A stretch of DNA of 64,000 nt from Terebella lapidaria (GCA_949152475.1 OX424561.1:30746481-30810480), one strand, 5' to 3'; positions 1 through 11,981 are shown, numbered from the stretch's first letter. The notes: a model not told the origin generated them from the letters alone. Numbers and translations: made by a program.

Positions 1-56
1 CGCTACTTTCTCATATTCGAAGATTTTTCTATTTTCAATTACATCGCACAAATATA

Positions 57-743
57 TCGATGGCTTGGAGCAAAAACATTGTATGTGCGATTTTTAACAA
101 ATTTCAATTTTTTTATCCAAACCACATACAATGGTCATAAGATTATCTTGCAAAAATATCAAACAATTATTTTAATTCATTAGTGGCTAATTGTTCAATT
201 CATTTATATTGTATCTCAAAGTCAACCATTTATTTGGAGCCAAAATGTTGTATCTCTGAGATACAACATATCGTTCCCAAAATAGATATTCATCGCATGG
301 AAATTATTTGTGCAAAAATATTGTATCACTGAGATACAACATTCTGTTCCCAAAATGGAAACTTATCCCATGGAAAATATTTGTGCTAAAATATTGTATC
401 TCTAAGATACAATATATTGGTCCTGAAATACACCACTCTTTCATGAAAAATGTTTGTGCCAAAATATTGTATATCTGAGATACAATATTTTGGTGCTCAG
501 ATATCTATGATTTCATTGGAGCCATAATATTGTAGACACGTTTTACCATATAAGGCAGTCTGCGTAAAAGACGCGCGAACAACTTTTTGTGTGCTTGGAT
601 AAGAGAGAGCATACAACAATAATGTTGTAAGTTTGAGTACATAGGAGTGTTTGTCGATTTGCTATTGTGTGTCAAACATTAAAACGCAAATATCTCGAAA
701 AGTTAAAATAAGGGGATACAATATTTTTGCTCCAAGCCATCGA
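57..743. mobile_element. 687-bp TIR element with TA target duplication and palindromic core
   Basis: Inverted ends of about 28 bp start TCGATGGCTTGGAGC and are flanked by TA (55-56, 744-745). The core holds four units about 73-74 bp apart, each centred on a near-perfect palindrome of the type TTGTATCTCTGAGATACAA (centres near 257, 330, 403, 477). There is no coding capacity. It sits inside the L1-like LINE: the LINE reading resumes on the other side at 1-54. A TA duplication fits Tc1/mariner-type transposition, but the termini do not allow a firm superfamily call. Confidence 0.65.
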
Positions 744-2623
744 TATGATTCCGTTATCTATCCATCTCCTAAGATATAATGTGTTTTTGTAATCAAATCA
801 TTATTCCATAGAATCTGGCTACTGTTCCCGTGCGTATGGTCAGAATTCCTGTTAGGTGTGTCGAGCCAATCTTTCAAAAGCTGTCTATAGAATTTGGGAA
901 AATACCCATCTATTCCCCTGAGACTTTTGAATGAGGTATTCATATAATTGAAAGCATGGAAATTTTTGCCGAATTTGCCCGAATAGCGCGTTGGCAATAC
1001 ACGCCAAGCACCGTTACCATTAATACATAACAGTGATATCCATTTGAAAAAAAATAAAAACATCAAAACATAACATCAACAAACATAACATCAAAAATAT
1101 TAACCATTTTTAGTCCCCCATTCCTGATAGGTTGAACAACAATATCCCGAATGAGTTTTTCAGGGGTTCCCATTAGATCCTTTTCTTTATATATTGTTTT
1201 TTTATTCCTGATAAATTTGAAAAATAATGTGGTCAACCTTGTCAATACGAGGTCAGGTAATCGAATACCTTGCATTATATATAAAAATTTTGATAAAAGT
1301 AAACTTTTAACAAGAGTTATTTTTCCATATATAGAAATATTGCGGTTCATCCAAGATTTTATGATATTTTCACATTTTAAAATTCGTGATTCCCAATTTC
1401 CAGCTATATCCCCGGCAGAACAATAATTCTTGAATTTGACACCTAATATAGTCAGGGATGCTTCCGGTTGCAGTTTCCACGTAATTTCTCCACATTTTTT
1501 CTTTCTAAATTTCCAGCTACCGACCCACATCGCCTCTGTCTTATTCAAATTCAAATTTGAATACGAGAAACGAGAAAAAGTGTGAATAAGTTTAAGACTG
1601 TGCAATATTGAACTTTCATCACTTAAAAATAGTGTAGTACCATCTGCATATTGTAAGATTGTAATTACATTTTTTTCTCTTATCAGTATATCCAGAAGTC
1701 TTTATTCCCCTTTTATTAGGCCTACTGTCCTGTTTTATTTTACATGCCAGAACTTCACAGGTGAAATAGGACAGCCCTGTCGAATACCGCATTCCAATGG
1801 GAACCGTTTAGAAAGCCAACCATCATAACAAATACAGCTTTCGATATCGGTATCCATTACTCTAATCCATTGAATAAAAGAAGGACCGAACCCAAATAGT
1901 TCAAACGCCTTAATCACGAAATCTTTGGAAATAGAGTCAAATGCTTTCTTATAAGGCCAAAAAAATTATATGTTTCTGGTTACAACGGTCTTCCAAAAGT
2001 GATGCGGTGCATGACGCGATTTTTTTTTTTTTTCTCAATCGGCACGAGTCGTGCTCGCCGAAGCCATGTAAGCTTTAATTTGGCCAGTAAAACACCTATA
2101 TGTTAAATATATTATGTGCATAGAACATCCTACTGTTTTTTAATATTGAAGAAAATTTTGTATTCATTTTATTAACTAAACTTTATGTGGCCAGATGCTT
2201 TGTAGCATTACGCAAGTTTTGTACTGTCGTTGTCCAAATTGCTTCCGTGTTTTATTGATTCCTTTCGTCCATATTCATACCAATTTGCATCTGCATTTCA
2301 TTCATCCCATGGGTATGATAACAGGTAAGTATTTCGCGCCATGTGATTCCCGGCCGCGCACGTTTGCTAGCCGCGATTTGCCACTCAATTGACTGATGAC
2401 GGTTACACCGCACAGTTACTCATTCGACATCATTATCGCTTGCAGATCGCCGCACTGTGAAAAGATGTACATTGTTATTAATATCAGCGTTTCTGATATT
2501 TGAGCTAACACACATCACAGCACGAACACGGCTACATTTATGTATTGATGAACTTTTAGTAGGCCTATATTCTTCAACACAAACACAACTCACAAATTTC
2601 AATCCTTTATAATAACTGCTACT

Positions 2624-4231
2624 CAGGGGCGGATCCAGGAATTTGAAAAGAGGGGGTCCAACATTATACGGCGTGGGGTCTGGGGCCCGCTCAAGGGCCC
2701 CAGAAGCCAGAGCCTTTGTTCTGTCCTGTGGTAGCTTCCTGGTATCTCCTCAGTGTAAATCAAACTTCTTGCCCCTGGTGTATTTGCAAAAAAATTGTGA
2801 ATGAAGCGAGCCTGTCCCAGTATGGAGCCTGCTCAAGAGACCCTGAAGCCAGTTAAAGTTGATGGCATCTCCTGGGTATAAATTTCATTTGAATACCCAT
2901 TGATCGCCATACTTTCATAATAAATGCAAAATTAGCCCAAGGGCTAGACGGTTACCGGACAATATATATTTTAGATATTAGCCTTATGTCCCGTGACCTT
3001 GAAAATAAGGTAAATGGTCAATTCAAGGTCACGCAAATGTTCAGCATATATCATTTCTAGTATGTCCACAATTGATTAGTTAGCTGTAAAGTCGATAATA
3101 AGTGAGATATTAGCCATTTTGTGATCTGATCTTGAAAATGAGGTCGAAGGTCAAGTTCAAAATTATGAGCATATTCAGCATATCATTTCCTCCATGTTCA
3201 CAATTAATTCCTAAGCTGTGAAGTCGATAATAAGCGAGATATTGGCCACTTTGTCCTGTGACCTTGAAAATTAGGTCAAAGGTCAAATTCAAGGTCATGA
3301 CAATATTCAGAATATCATTTCCTATATGTTCACAATTGATTCCTAAGCTGTGAAGTCGATAATAAGCGCGGTATTAGCTGTTTTGTCCTGTGACCTTGAA
3401 AATGAGGTCAAAGGTCAAATTCAAGGTCACGAAAATATTGAGCATATATCATTTCCTATATGTCCACAATTGATTTCTAGTCTCTAATCTCAATATTAAG
3501 TGATATATTATGAAGGGCCCAGAAACCAGAGCCCTTTTTATGTTCTGAACTTATTTTGTGGCCTTCTCCTGGGAATAAATTGCACTTAGAAATTCATCGA
3601 TGACCATGTTCTGGAAAGTTTGTGAAAAATGTACATGTAGAAGGGAAGCTACACATTCGGGCCGTGGATCCTGGGTCCCGCACACACGCCCCAGAATTCA
3701 TAGCCTTCCTTATGTTCTGAACTAATTTTGTGGCCTTTCCTGGTATGGTTGAACTTAAGATTTCATTGATGACCATGTTCAGGAAAGTTTGTAAAAATGT
3801 GGAAGAGAAGCTGGACATTTGGGCCGGGGGTCTGGAGCCCACTGAAGGGCCCCATAAATCATAGCCTTTTTATGTTCTGAATTAATTTAGTGGCTCTCCT
3901 GGGTATATATTGCACTTAAAAATCCATTGATGATTATGTCCTGAAAAGTTTGTAAAAAATGTAGAATGGAATCTGCACATTTGGGTGGAGGTCCGGGCCC
4001 GCTGAAAGACCCCAGAAGTCAGACCCCTTTTTATGTCCTGTGTTAGCTTCCCGGTCTCTCATGAGTATACATTTCGAACAAAGTCACCATGATAAACTTG
4101 TTATTAAAGATGGTATTTTGACATCATTTTTTTTCGGGCAGGAAGGCTGAACCCGCCTATGTATATGTATTTTATTTTTTCGAAAAGGGGGGGTCCTGAC
4201 CCCAGTAACCCCCCCTCTAAATCCGCTACTG
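2624..4231. mobile_element. hAT-like (5-bp TSD) non-autonomous element, copy 1
   Basis: Ends CAGGGGCGGATCCAG (left) and, inverted, CAGTAGCGGATTTAG (right) are flanked by CTACT at 2619-2623 and 4232-4236. CAG...CTG ends with a 5-bp duplication fit the hAT5 branch of hAT. The interior is non-coding, with several diverged copies of a block containing GGGCCCGCTCAAGGGCCCCAGAAG-type sequence and an inserted half-site repeat at about 2929-3512. It is nested in the Harbinger-like element. Confidence 0.6.
2929..3512 (+). repeat. Half-site repeat family, truncated copy
   Basis: It starts with the family's 5' signature (AATTAGCCCAAGGGCTA, GGTTACCGGACAAT) followed by four units about 132 bp long. The units contain TGACCTTGA, AGGTCAAAGGTCA (exact at 3273-3285 and 3405-3417) and TCAAGGTCA. 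The right-hand part of the family is missing; the sequence passes back into the hAT-like element near 3512. Confidence 0.7.
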
Positions 4232-5124
4232 CTACTTAATGTAAAACATGCAAAAAGTGACACTGTATGTGCTCTTTTATCATTCAATAACCAAACGTCG
4301 AGGGCGGCGGCCAAAAAAATATAAAAAAAAACGAAGTGACGCGCGGTATTCTAAGTGACGCGCGCGATTTTTTTTAAATGAAATGATGCGCGGGGTTTGG
4401 AGTGACGCGCGCGATAACCAGAAACATATAATTTTATTTTTGGCCTAATCCAGAGACAAAACAGCACCAGAAATATTTTGTCTCTCGCAGAATTCAATTG
4501 TGTCATCTATAGGCCGAATAACGATACCAGAATGTCGCCCCTTAATAAATCCACTTTGGTCTTCAGAAATTATATTTTCAATCACACCTCTCAATCTATT
4601 GTCCAAAACTTTAGCTAATATCTTATAGTCTGTATTAGTCAGACTTAGCGGTCTCCAGTTACCGAGATCATCGCGAGGTTCATCTTTTCCTTTATGTAAC
4701 AATATAATAGCCCCCCGTCTGTGAGATCTAATCATTTTGCCTTTACGAAATGACAGTCGATAACATTCCAGCAATAACTTCGATTTTTTTTTTCCAGAAA
4801 CACCTGTGCCATGAGGTGGTAAGTCCGTCAAGTCCCGGGCTTGAGCTTGTTTTCATAGATTTCAATGCATTCGCGCATTCTGCTAACGTTATATCACCCT
4901 CACATGACGCCTTTGCATCGGCACCAAGCAGTGGTAATGATATGTCTGAAATAAGTCAATCCAGATCTTCATTATTGGATAGACCCGTTTTACTGTATAT
5001 GTCACTATAGAATTTATGAATGGTATCCATAATTTCATCGGGATCAGTTGCGTACTTCCCATCAGGGCGTTTGACCGAGGTCATGGTTTTCGTCTAGCTC
5101 TACATTTTTCTAAATTAAAAAAAA

Positions 5125-5560
5125 ATATGTGGCGATTTTGCCCAAAGATCGCGGCAGGAGTCTTTGCAACACACTAGCCAGTTTCACGGCCTATTTTTAG
5201 ATCGCTCTAGTTCGGAGCGTGCGGTGCCTAGCAACGCACTGTACTTAATCGCGCCCAGTAAACTATAACAATGGTTTGACCTAGTCTCTCCCCCCGCCTC
5301 TTGGCTCGATATATACGCGAGCATTTTGCTTGGTCTGTGAGATTGTCCCAGAGCAAGCCAAGAGGCAGGACGAGAGGCTCACCATGAGCTTTACGTCCCT
5401 GTATCTTGGGTAAGGCCCACGCGGGCCCTGGGGACGATTTCCATTGGGGGCCCAGGTGGGGGAGACCGTTGCTGACTCGGGGGCTCACGCCCTGTGGATC
5501 ACCGGTTTCTTACCACCTGGGGTGGTGTGACACAGGCTCTGGCAGACCGTCGGGCTGGCT
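5125..5560 (+). repeat. GC-rich dispersed repeat, copy 1 (solo LTR or retroelement promoter?)
   Basis: Similar over its length to 48041-48485. Exactly shared blocks include GTGGCGATTTTGCCC, AGTAAACTATAACAATGGTT, GAGATTGTCC, CCTGGGGACGATTTCCAT and TTGCTGACTCGGGGGC. A TATA-like stretch (GATATATACGCG) lies in the middle, as one also does in the other copy. It starts TGTGGCG, so a solo LTR is possible; a 5' retroelement promoter is the alternative. I cannot name the family. Confidence 0.5.
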
Positions 5561-6462
5561 CAGAGTTCCATCTCTGTGACAGTGCCTTCGGCGAGGACGG
5601 CCAGGAACATGCCCGCGTGTACGGGTTCCGTGGTGCCGCTCCCATGACATTTCGGTCTCTACATACGGCTACATTACCATAACTATGTAATATGCATGTT
5701 GAAGTTAAGGAGTTGGTGAGATGCATTTGTTATGTCGTAGTGTATGACGGCCGGACTCGTTCCGGGCTGACTGTACCTGGTTGTAGTGTTCCGTAGAGTA
5801 GTGCCGGACGCCCTGTAGCGGGCGCCCGCCGAACTTTACAAATATGTTTGCTTTTTTCTCCGTATTCAGCCCATACAGCTTTAAATCTGAGCTGGGCACC
5901 TCGTTCGCTTTCGATCGAGTGGCGATCAAGTTCCCCGTTTAATGTCATAATATAACCCGCTCCTGTAATTCCACGTTATTTGGACCAGAAGCTAAGTTAG
6001 CTGATTCCAGTGCTAGGAATCGCTTGAGGTGTTCAACTTCATTTCTATTCATTGCAGCTTCATTTTACCATATTTAATTGAAAAGTACTCTATTTTGGTT
6101 TTACATTTTAATCTTGTGAGTAAACGCAAATACTGCGAGAGCTTTGCGATATTTGTTGATTTACCGTAACACATGTGTGAATGCCATTATTACTGATTCC
6201 AATTACTATTTGTAAGCATATTATATGGGTATCGTATTGACAGCCTTTAATTATGATTGGATGCTGAGGACATCTATGAATCTTGCTTCTTCCCTACGGA
6301 CTAACTGGACCCCAGAGCATGTCAAATATGTTGCACAAATAAAATGTGGCGGGAAATTTTGCGAATCGGCCCATTTTTTGTGAACTATCTGCCACATAGT
6401 GGTATGTGTGATAAAATTTGCACACACCGATGCATTTGTCATTGTACCATTTGTGCACATGG
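5561..6462. other. Intergenic, no gene seen
   Basis: The first part (to about 5960) is GC-rich with short open frames on both strands that overlap each other and show no recognisable domain. The rest is AT-rich without a recognisable repeat. Confidence 0.5.
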
Positions 6463-6468
6463 TTTATT
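6463..6468 (-). terminator. Candidate poly(A) signal of the GST gene
   Basis: AATAAA on the minus strand (TTTATT on plus), about 140 bp past the GST stop codon. This is the nearest canonical signal on the correct strand. Confidence 0.45.
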
Positions 6469-6609
6469 AAAATACGTTACATGCTTAGAACAAGAAAAGT
6501 ACTGATACGATAATTATGTTGATACACATGTCAGTTCATTCTGATGATACCTTTACTACTTTTTTACATGCATGCCACATAAACCAAACAAATTATCATA
6601 TGCTCGCTT

Positions 6610-9473
6610 CTAAAATCGAACATCCGGTCTGTTTTTGATGTGTTCGGCGACATTCGGCAAAGCCCGGACACGGTCCATTAAGGCCGATAGTTTGGGGCAG
6701 GGAGCCACAATCTCGGGGCACAATGTCTGCATGAACTCAACCACTGAGAGAAGCTGCAGGTCCGCCCACGATAGCTGCAAGTCAAACAATACGCATGTAT
6801 TGTGCTGCCTGCTACGCGCTGACCCAATGGAACATGCCTATTACTAAAACCACTGCTTGTACTGACAGTGTTCGAATTGTTCGAATCAAATTAGGTGTGG
6901 CGCGAAATATTACCTTATCTCCGACCAGAAAAGCCTCCCCATTATTGTTCTTGTTCAGGAAAGATTCGATGTTCGCAAAATGAGTGTCAGCGGTCTTCTT
7001 GAATTCTTCCAGCTTCTTCATCTGTCAACAAAAAAAGTCACAATCATATTATCCAATAGGCTTAGGGTTGATGAAACACGTGGAACATAATTACTATATC
7101 CCGAAGGCTGAGGGCTATTTAAACATGTACAACATGATTACACTATCCAGTAGGCTTAAGGCTATTTAAACATGTACAACGCAATTACACAATTAGGCTT
7201 AAGGCTATTGAAACATGTACGACACAATTACAATATCCAGTAGGCTTTGAGCAGGTGAAACATGTACAACACATATATCCAGTGGGCTTAAGGCTACTGA
7301 AAGACGTAACAGACAATCACACGATCCAGTAGGCGTAGAGCTGGTGGAACATGTACAACATAAGCACGCTATCCAGTAGGCTTGGAACTAGTGAAACATA
7401 TACAACACATGTACAACAATACACTCAGTATGACACTTTTGTCATGATACAACGGTCTGGTGACTGATCTGTTTTAACGTTGCTCCGGTGAATGTCATGC
7501 ATCAACACAGTCCAGCTGAACACGAGAGCTAACCGACCTTTTCTTGCTCGTCCTTGATGAACATGACAGTGACGCCAGCCTCCCGGACCTCTGTCAGCGT
7601 CTCGGCCAGGGAATCTATCTGGAGCGTTTCTAGTGGTGTTCTTCCATCGAGCCCTGGTGACATACATTACACACGGTTAACGCTCCCGTGTCGGCACTAG
7701 CCTTTCACCAGACGGTCGTCATGACTACCAGTCCTATGTGGGCGCCACCCTGTCACCACACTGTCGTCATGGCTACCAGTCCTATGTCGGCACTTCCCTG
7801 TCACCACACTGTCCTCATGGCTACCAGTCCTATGACGGCACTACCTGTCACCAAACTGTCGTCATGGCTACTAGTCCTATTTCGGCACTACCCTATCACC
7901 ACACTGTCGTCATGGCTACCAGTTCTATTTCGGCACTACCCTGTCACCACACTGTCCTCATGGCTACCAGTTCTATTTCGGCACTACCCTGTCACCAAAC
8001 TGTCGTCATGGCTACCAGTTCTATTTCGGCACTACCCTGTCACCACACTGTCCTCATGGCTACCAGTCCCATGTCGGCACTACCTGTCACCAAACTGTCG
8101 TCATGACTAGCAGTCCTATTTCGGCACTACCTTGTCACCACACTGTTGTCATGGCTACCAGTCCTATGTCGGCACTAACCTGTCGCCACACTGTCGTCAC
8201 GGCTACCAGTCCTATGTCGGCACTACCCTGTCATCACACTGTTGTCATGGCTACCAGTCCTATGTCGGCACTACCCTGTCACCACACTGTCGTCACGGCC
8301 ACCAGTCCTATGTCGGCACTACCTTGTCACCACACTGTCGTCACGGCCACCAGTCCTATGTCGGCACTACCCTGTCACCACACTGTCGTCACGGCCACCA
8401 GTCCTATGTCGGCGCCACCCTGTCACCACACAGTCGTCACGGCTACCAGTCCTATGTCGGCGCCACCCTATCACCACACTGTCGTCATGGCTACCAGTCC
8501 TATGTCGGCACTACCCTGTCACCACACTGTCGTCACGGCTACCAGTCCTATGTCGGCACTACCCTGTCACCACACTGTCGTCACGGCTACCAGTCCTATG
8601 TCGGCACTACCCTGTCACCACACTCATGTCATGGTTGTCCAGGATTTTTTTTAACAGACCCAGTATATGACACTGTTTGATAGGAAACTGCACTGGAGGG
8701 TCGTACTCTAGTTGCGATCATACACCAGTACATTTGAATATTGGAACATATTCTGTGGTGTTCCGATGAGAGGGATGAGATGTTACCTGCTAGCTTGGCG
8801 AGATACCGAAATATGGCCGGTCCCTGGTCCACCTTAACTCCATCTACCTCTAACACTGGTAGTCTTCCGAACGGGTAGTCTGCAAAAGCAAGATCACAAA
8901 CAGGCAATCACATCGTCGGACTATCATCCGCCATTGATATTTTATACCAGAATCTATCGTTTCAGAAATCATTTCAGATAGATCTATGCATTTATGTCAA
9001 GAGCCTACTGGACATATGTAGAACATTATCGCCTTTGCTACAAAATATATGCGCATAAAATACGTTTTTTATATAAAAAAAGGGTTTGGCCAGTAGGCCT
9101 TAAGCTCTGTATCAAAGCATCCGCTCGGTATATATTCTAATTAGCAAAAAAATTGGATTTGGTTTCTAATCATCCTATTTAGAAAATATTGAATCATGCG
9201 TACACTGAGACGTATATACATGATAAACAAAATAAAATATATTAGCATATTAATGACGTGTCTTGGGGTGATCCTACCTTTCTTGACTCCAGCCCACTGG
9301 TCAAAGCCGATCCTGTTGTCTGTGTATGCGATGTCCCCGGCGGCACAGATCAGACGTGCCGTCTCCCCGCGGGCCTGGGCATTGAAGTAGTGAAACACGA
9401 GTACCGGCCGGGAGCTGTGCTTGTGGGATTTGTACATCTTGCTCGTATCATATGGAGATGGTTGCTGCTGCAT
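6610..9473 (-). CDS. Glutathione S-transferase, sigma class (five exons)
   Basis: Exons on the minus strand: 9473-9278, 8879-8787, 7653-7538, 7021-6914 and 6774-6610. All introns are GT-AG, and the 678 coding bases join in frame to 225 residues plus a TAG stop. The start ATG is at 9473; a second ATG 12 codons later is possible. Sigma GSTs conjugate glutathione or isomerise prostaglandin H2 in the cytosol. The thioredoxin-like N-terminal domain has VLVFHYFNAQARGE with catalytic Tyr29, the cis-proline motif RLPVLEVDG (71-79) and VDQGPAIFRYL (82-92). The C-terminal helical domain ends KLSWADLQLLSVVEFM and NVAEHIKNRPDVRF. The length fits the class, with a somewhat long N-terminus. The usual Gln-Ser that binds the glutathione gamma-glutamyl group is Gln84-Gly85 here. 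Introns 2 and 3 hold minisatellites. It resembles HPGDS-type enzymes, but substrate cannot be inferred. Confidence 0.9.
7045..7415. repeat. Minisatellite of ~48 bp in GST intron 3
   Basis: About eight diverged tandem units with the recurring words TATCCAGTAGGCTTAAGGCT and GAAACATGTACAAC. They lie between GST exon 4 (ends at 7021) and exon 3 (starts at 7538). Confidence 0.8.
7690..8640. repeat. 48-bp minisatellite in GST intron 2
   Basis: About 20 tandem units of 48 bp (some 47) built from ATGTCGGCACTACCCTGTC, then ACCACACTGTCGTCA, then GGCTACCAGTCCT. Because 48 is a multiple of 3 and the unit has no stop in several frames, long repetitive open frames arise, but the array lies wholly inside an intron of the opposite-strand GST gene. 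The right half is more homogeneous than the left half. Confidence 0.9.
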
Positions 9474-9479
9474 TTATAA

Positions 9480-10230
9480 ATTCTCAGGAGTTCACTAGAT
9501 CATGTAGATCACGTCCCACGCAAAGACGCGTACCTGGCGATTGGGACGATTCCGTAGATGAGCATGGTATGACCATGAAAAAAAACTGCCAAGTCACGGC
9601 CGGCATTATCCTTGTGTTGATTCACTCCGGCGATCGATATGTACCTGTGCACTGTGCCCACTTTACACGGTTGAGTATATTGAGGAGCAAGGTCGCTTGT
9701 GTGTGTTTTATGTTACGTACATCGGAGAAAAGTGCATCGTCATGGCAGAAATTACTCGCTAGAATGTTTCGAGCGTCATTGATGACATATTATTGTAGTG
9801 CCAGGGAATTTGCAGTAGCCTATACATGTGTTCAACGTTAAATCGTTGGGTATGTTCGCTTGTGGTAAATAATTAGGATCCAGTGGGTCAAAATTATATA
9901 GAGCAAAATAATAAAAAATTCTTTTTAAAATGTCCAAAAATTGGCGTTTACAATGTCCCTCACAAACGTAAAACTCATTCAAAAAGCATTCACTTAGTCA
10001 ATGGTTTTATTCTTTGCTTCGTTCTGATAATTCACACGTTCAAAGGTGGTTTACACGAGTTTATCGTAGGCCTACTAATCCAATCAGTATGTTCCATTTA
10101 ACGACATTGCGATACGCAAGCCTGATGCACGGTGTTGGCCTAAGTGTTTATTTTGTGTCAACAAAAAACGAAGCGCAGTACTGGCTGTTTCGCCTAAAGC
10201 CCAATGATGAAAGATAGTTCCAAAAAGTGC
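9480..10230. other. Upstream of GST, no gene seen
   Basis: About 750 bp on the 5' side of the GST start codon. It should hold the GST 5' UTR and promoter, but no TATA box at a convincing distance and no recognisable repeat are visible. A short plus-strand open frame (9452-9841) overlaps GST exon 1 antisense and has no known domain. Confidence 0.4.
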
Positions 10231-10239
10231 ATAAATCCG

Positions 10240-10980
10240 ATTCATTTAAAATACACGTTTGACACATGCTGCTTACATGGAATTCATAAATACACATTTG
10301 CTCTCTGGATGACGGGTGGGCCCTGTGACAGACTGCATATATGCATAAGTGCATAAATGCACAAATGCATACATGGTCAATGCACTTTTGACACTGACTG
10401 CATACATGGAGTGCATAAATGCGTATTTGCCTTCTGGATGAGGGGTGGGCCCTGGGCAGGCTGCATCAATGATTAAGTGTACAGATGGCCAATACACGTT
10501 TGAGACAGCCCGTAAAACATTGCCAGGGTATGGTTGGGAGGAGGTATTCGTGGCTGCTGTTACCACATTTTTAACAGTTATACCAGGAATCACTCTAAAA
10601 CTTTGACATTACAAAGGCGTGGCTAGGAAAAGGTTTTTGTTGCCGTTGTTGCTATATTTTTTAACAGTTATGACAACAAATACTCTAAAATATTGAGGCG
10701 GAGAGGGGAATGGCGCGGAGGGCCTGTATGACATTACAAGGGCGGGGATAACGTGGAGGGCCCGTATGACATTACAAGGGCGCGGTTGGGAGGTGTTTGC
10801 TACCCGTGTGACAGTATTTTTATAACAATAAAATATTTGCTCTGAAACTTTGTGGCAGAGAGGGGCATGGTGTAGAGCACCCATATGACAATACAGGGGC
10901 ATAGTTGGGAGACGGTGTTTGTTACCGTTGTGACATGTTTTTTCAACAGTTATAACAACAAATAATCCGAAACTTTCTTG
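10240..10980. repeat. Two adjacent diverged tandem repeats
   Basis: At 10240-10500, two to three units of about 125 bp share CATACATGG, AGTGCATAAATGC and GGATGAGGGGTGGGCCCTG. At 10500-10980, about four units share TATGACATTACAAGGGCG, GTTGGGAGG and a TTTTTAACAGTTATAACAACAAAT-like stretch. No coding potential was recognised. Confidence 0.65.
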
Positions 10981-11104
10981 GCGTCACGGCAGTCGTCAAT
11001 GTTGGAAGGAACCAGAAAACTAAGTGGAAACCATAGACATAGAAGAGACTATCTTCTATGTCTATTGTGAAAACCCACTGATCCAGTTTGACAATCACAT
11101 ACCA

Positions 11105-11215
11105 CTTCACAAACTACCGAGGCCCAGGATTGAACCCGCACCTAAACTGATTTCATTGGTGATAAATCAGCCCACATACGGACCCAGCTAACTGGGCAAT
11201 CTCTGTTTAATAGTC
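11105..11215 (-). repeat. tRNA-like head of a possible SINE
   Basis: On the minus strand there is an A-box-like TTGCCCAGTTAG followed, about 60 bp later, by a good B box (GGGTTCAATCC). The spacing and the mismatches in the A box fit a decayed tRNA-derived SINE better than a functional tRNA; no anticodon arm can be folded with confidence. Confidence 0.35.
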
Positions 11216-11406
11216 TAATGCATACATGTATCCCCAAAGCAATGGTTTTAAACGATTCCTTGTGCCTGGAAACATATAAAACGACCCCAATTCAATGTTT
11301 CTATGCCAATTTTTGGTTATAATTAGCGGCCATCTTGGATTTTCACACTGGCTGGTGAGTTGTGCTCGATTGCTCGATTGCACCAAATCCACTTATTGTA
11401 TATGCA

Positions 11407-11568
11407 AATTATATAAATACAACCGTATGTATATTGGTACAGCGGATTATTCCCCGAGGGAGAGATTACTGCCCGAGGCGTAAGCCAAGGGTGGTAATGT
11501 CTCACGAGGGAAATAATCCGCGGTTCCAATATACATATTACAGGGTTGTGTTTATTATATTATATTAT
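11407..11568. mobile_element. Palindromic MITE, family A copy 1
   Basis: Inverted arms run from AATTATATAAATACAAC and CAGCGGATTATTCCC on the left to GGGAAATAATCCGCGG and GGGTTGTGTTTATTATA on the right. The centre carries CCGAGG/GAGGG words. A second copy lies at 12555-12719. Confidence 0.7.
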
Positions 11569-11981
11569 CAACTCGACACGCATCCTTCTCGATGATTGGT
11601 CTATTTATACCACGTGTCACACCCAAATACTGTATGTTGGATCCCGAAATGGTATATTCCATTCGTGCATCAAAGAGCGCAACAGCCTCAGCTAATCAGC
11701 ATGTCTGTTCCTTTTTAAAAAGGTATATTGGATCCGTGTCATGTATATGGGATTCCTATATCGGACGGTGCTGCGATAGCAGCCAATCAGCTTGCTTGTT
11801 ACAAATAAGGTAATCCTGCAAGTTTCGGTTCAATGCGTTCATCAGTTCATCGTCCGCGAGGCCTAAATTATTCAAAAGCACTCATAAAATGCAATTAAAA
11901 TAACTGACTATTTGGTTATATTATTAGTATCTAGCATATATGCGATGTTGTTAATAATATAGCAAAGATTTGATGCTGGTC

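Larger units (their letters stand above)
1955..4445. mobile_element. PIF/Harbinger-like non-autonomous DNA transposon inserted in the LINE
   Basis: The two ends are inverted repeats of about 28 bp (GGCCAAAAA, then AATTATATGTTTCTGGTTA). They are flanked by TAA at 1952-1954 and 4446-4448. Removing the insert plus one TAA joins the LINE codons as LSLD-Y-KKAFDS, which confirms the borders. TWA duplications and GGC termini fit PIF/Harbinger. Subterminal zones carry repeated GTGACGCGCGCGA-type motifs followed by T runs. No transposase ORF is present; most of the interior is another element (2624-4231). Confidence 0.75.
1..5110 (-). mobile_element. L1-like (L1/Tx1 type) LINE ORF2, broken and twice interrupted
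   Basis: Read on the minus strand from about 5110 towards 1, the translations follow the order of an L1-type ORF2 reverse transcriptase. The stretch at 5090-4446 has an SSPGLDGLT block, then NWRPLSLTNTDYKILAKV and DQSGFIKGRH. After an insertion (1955-4445) it continues with KKAFDSIS, GIRQGCPISP, the catalytic box as YADG instead of YADD, then LTILGVKF and a C-terminal part around FYRQLLKDW. After a second insertion (57-743) bases 1-54 still read YLCDVIENRKIFEYEKV. Stops and frame changes are present and the second catalytic aspartate is replaced by glycine, so this copy is dead. No endonuclease domain is seen to the right of 5110, so it is also 5' truncated. Confidence 0.8.

Noticed and set aside
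7688-8680. Long plus-strand open frames encoding a 16-residue repeat protein (MSALPCHHTVVTATSP units)
   Set aside because: They are open in several frames because the 48-bp unit lacks stops, and they lie inside intron 2 of the opposite-strand GST gene.
9452-9841. 129-codon plus-strand open frame next to the GST start
   Set aside because: No domain recognised, overlaps GST exon 1 antisense, and no splice or promoter support.
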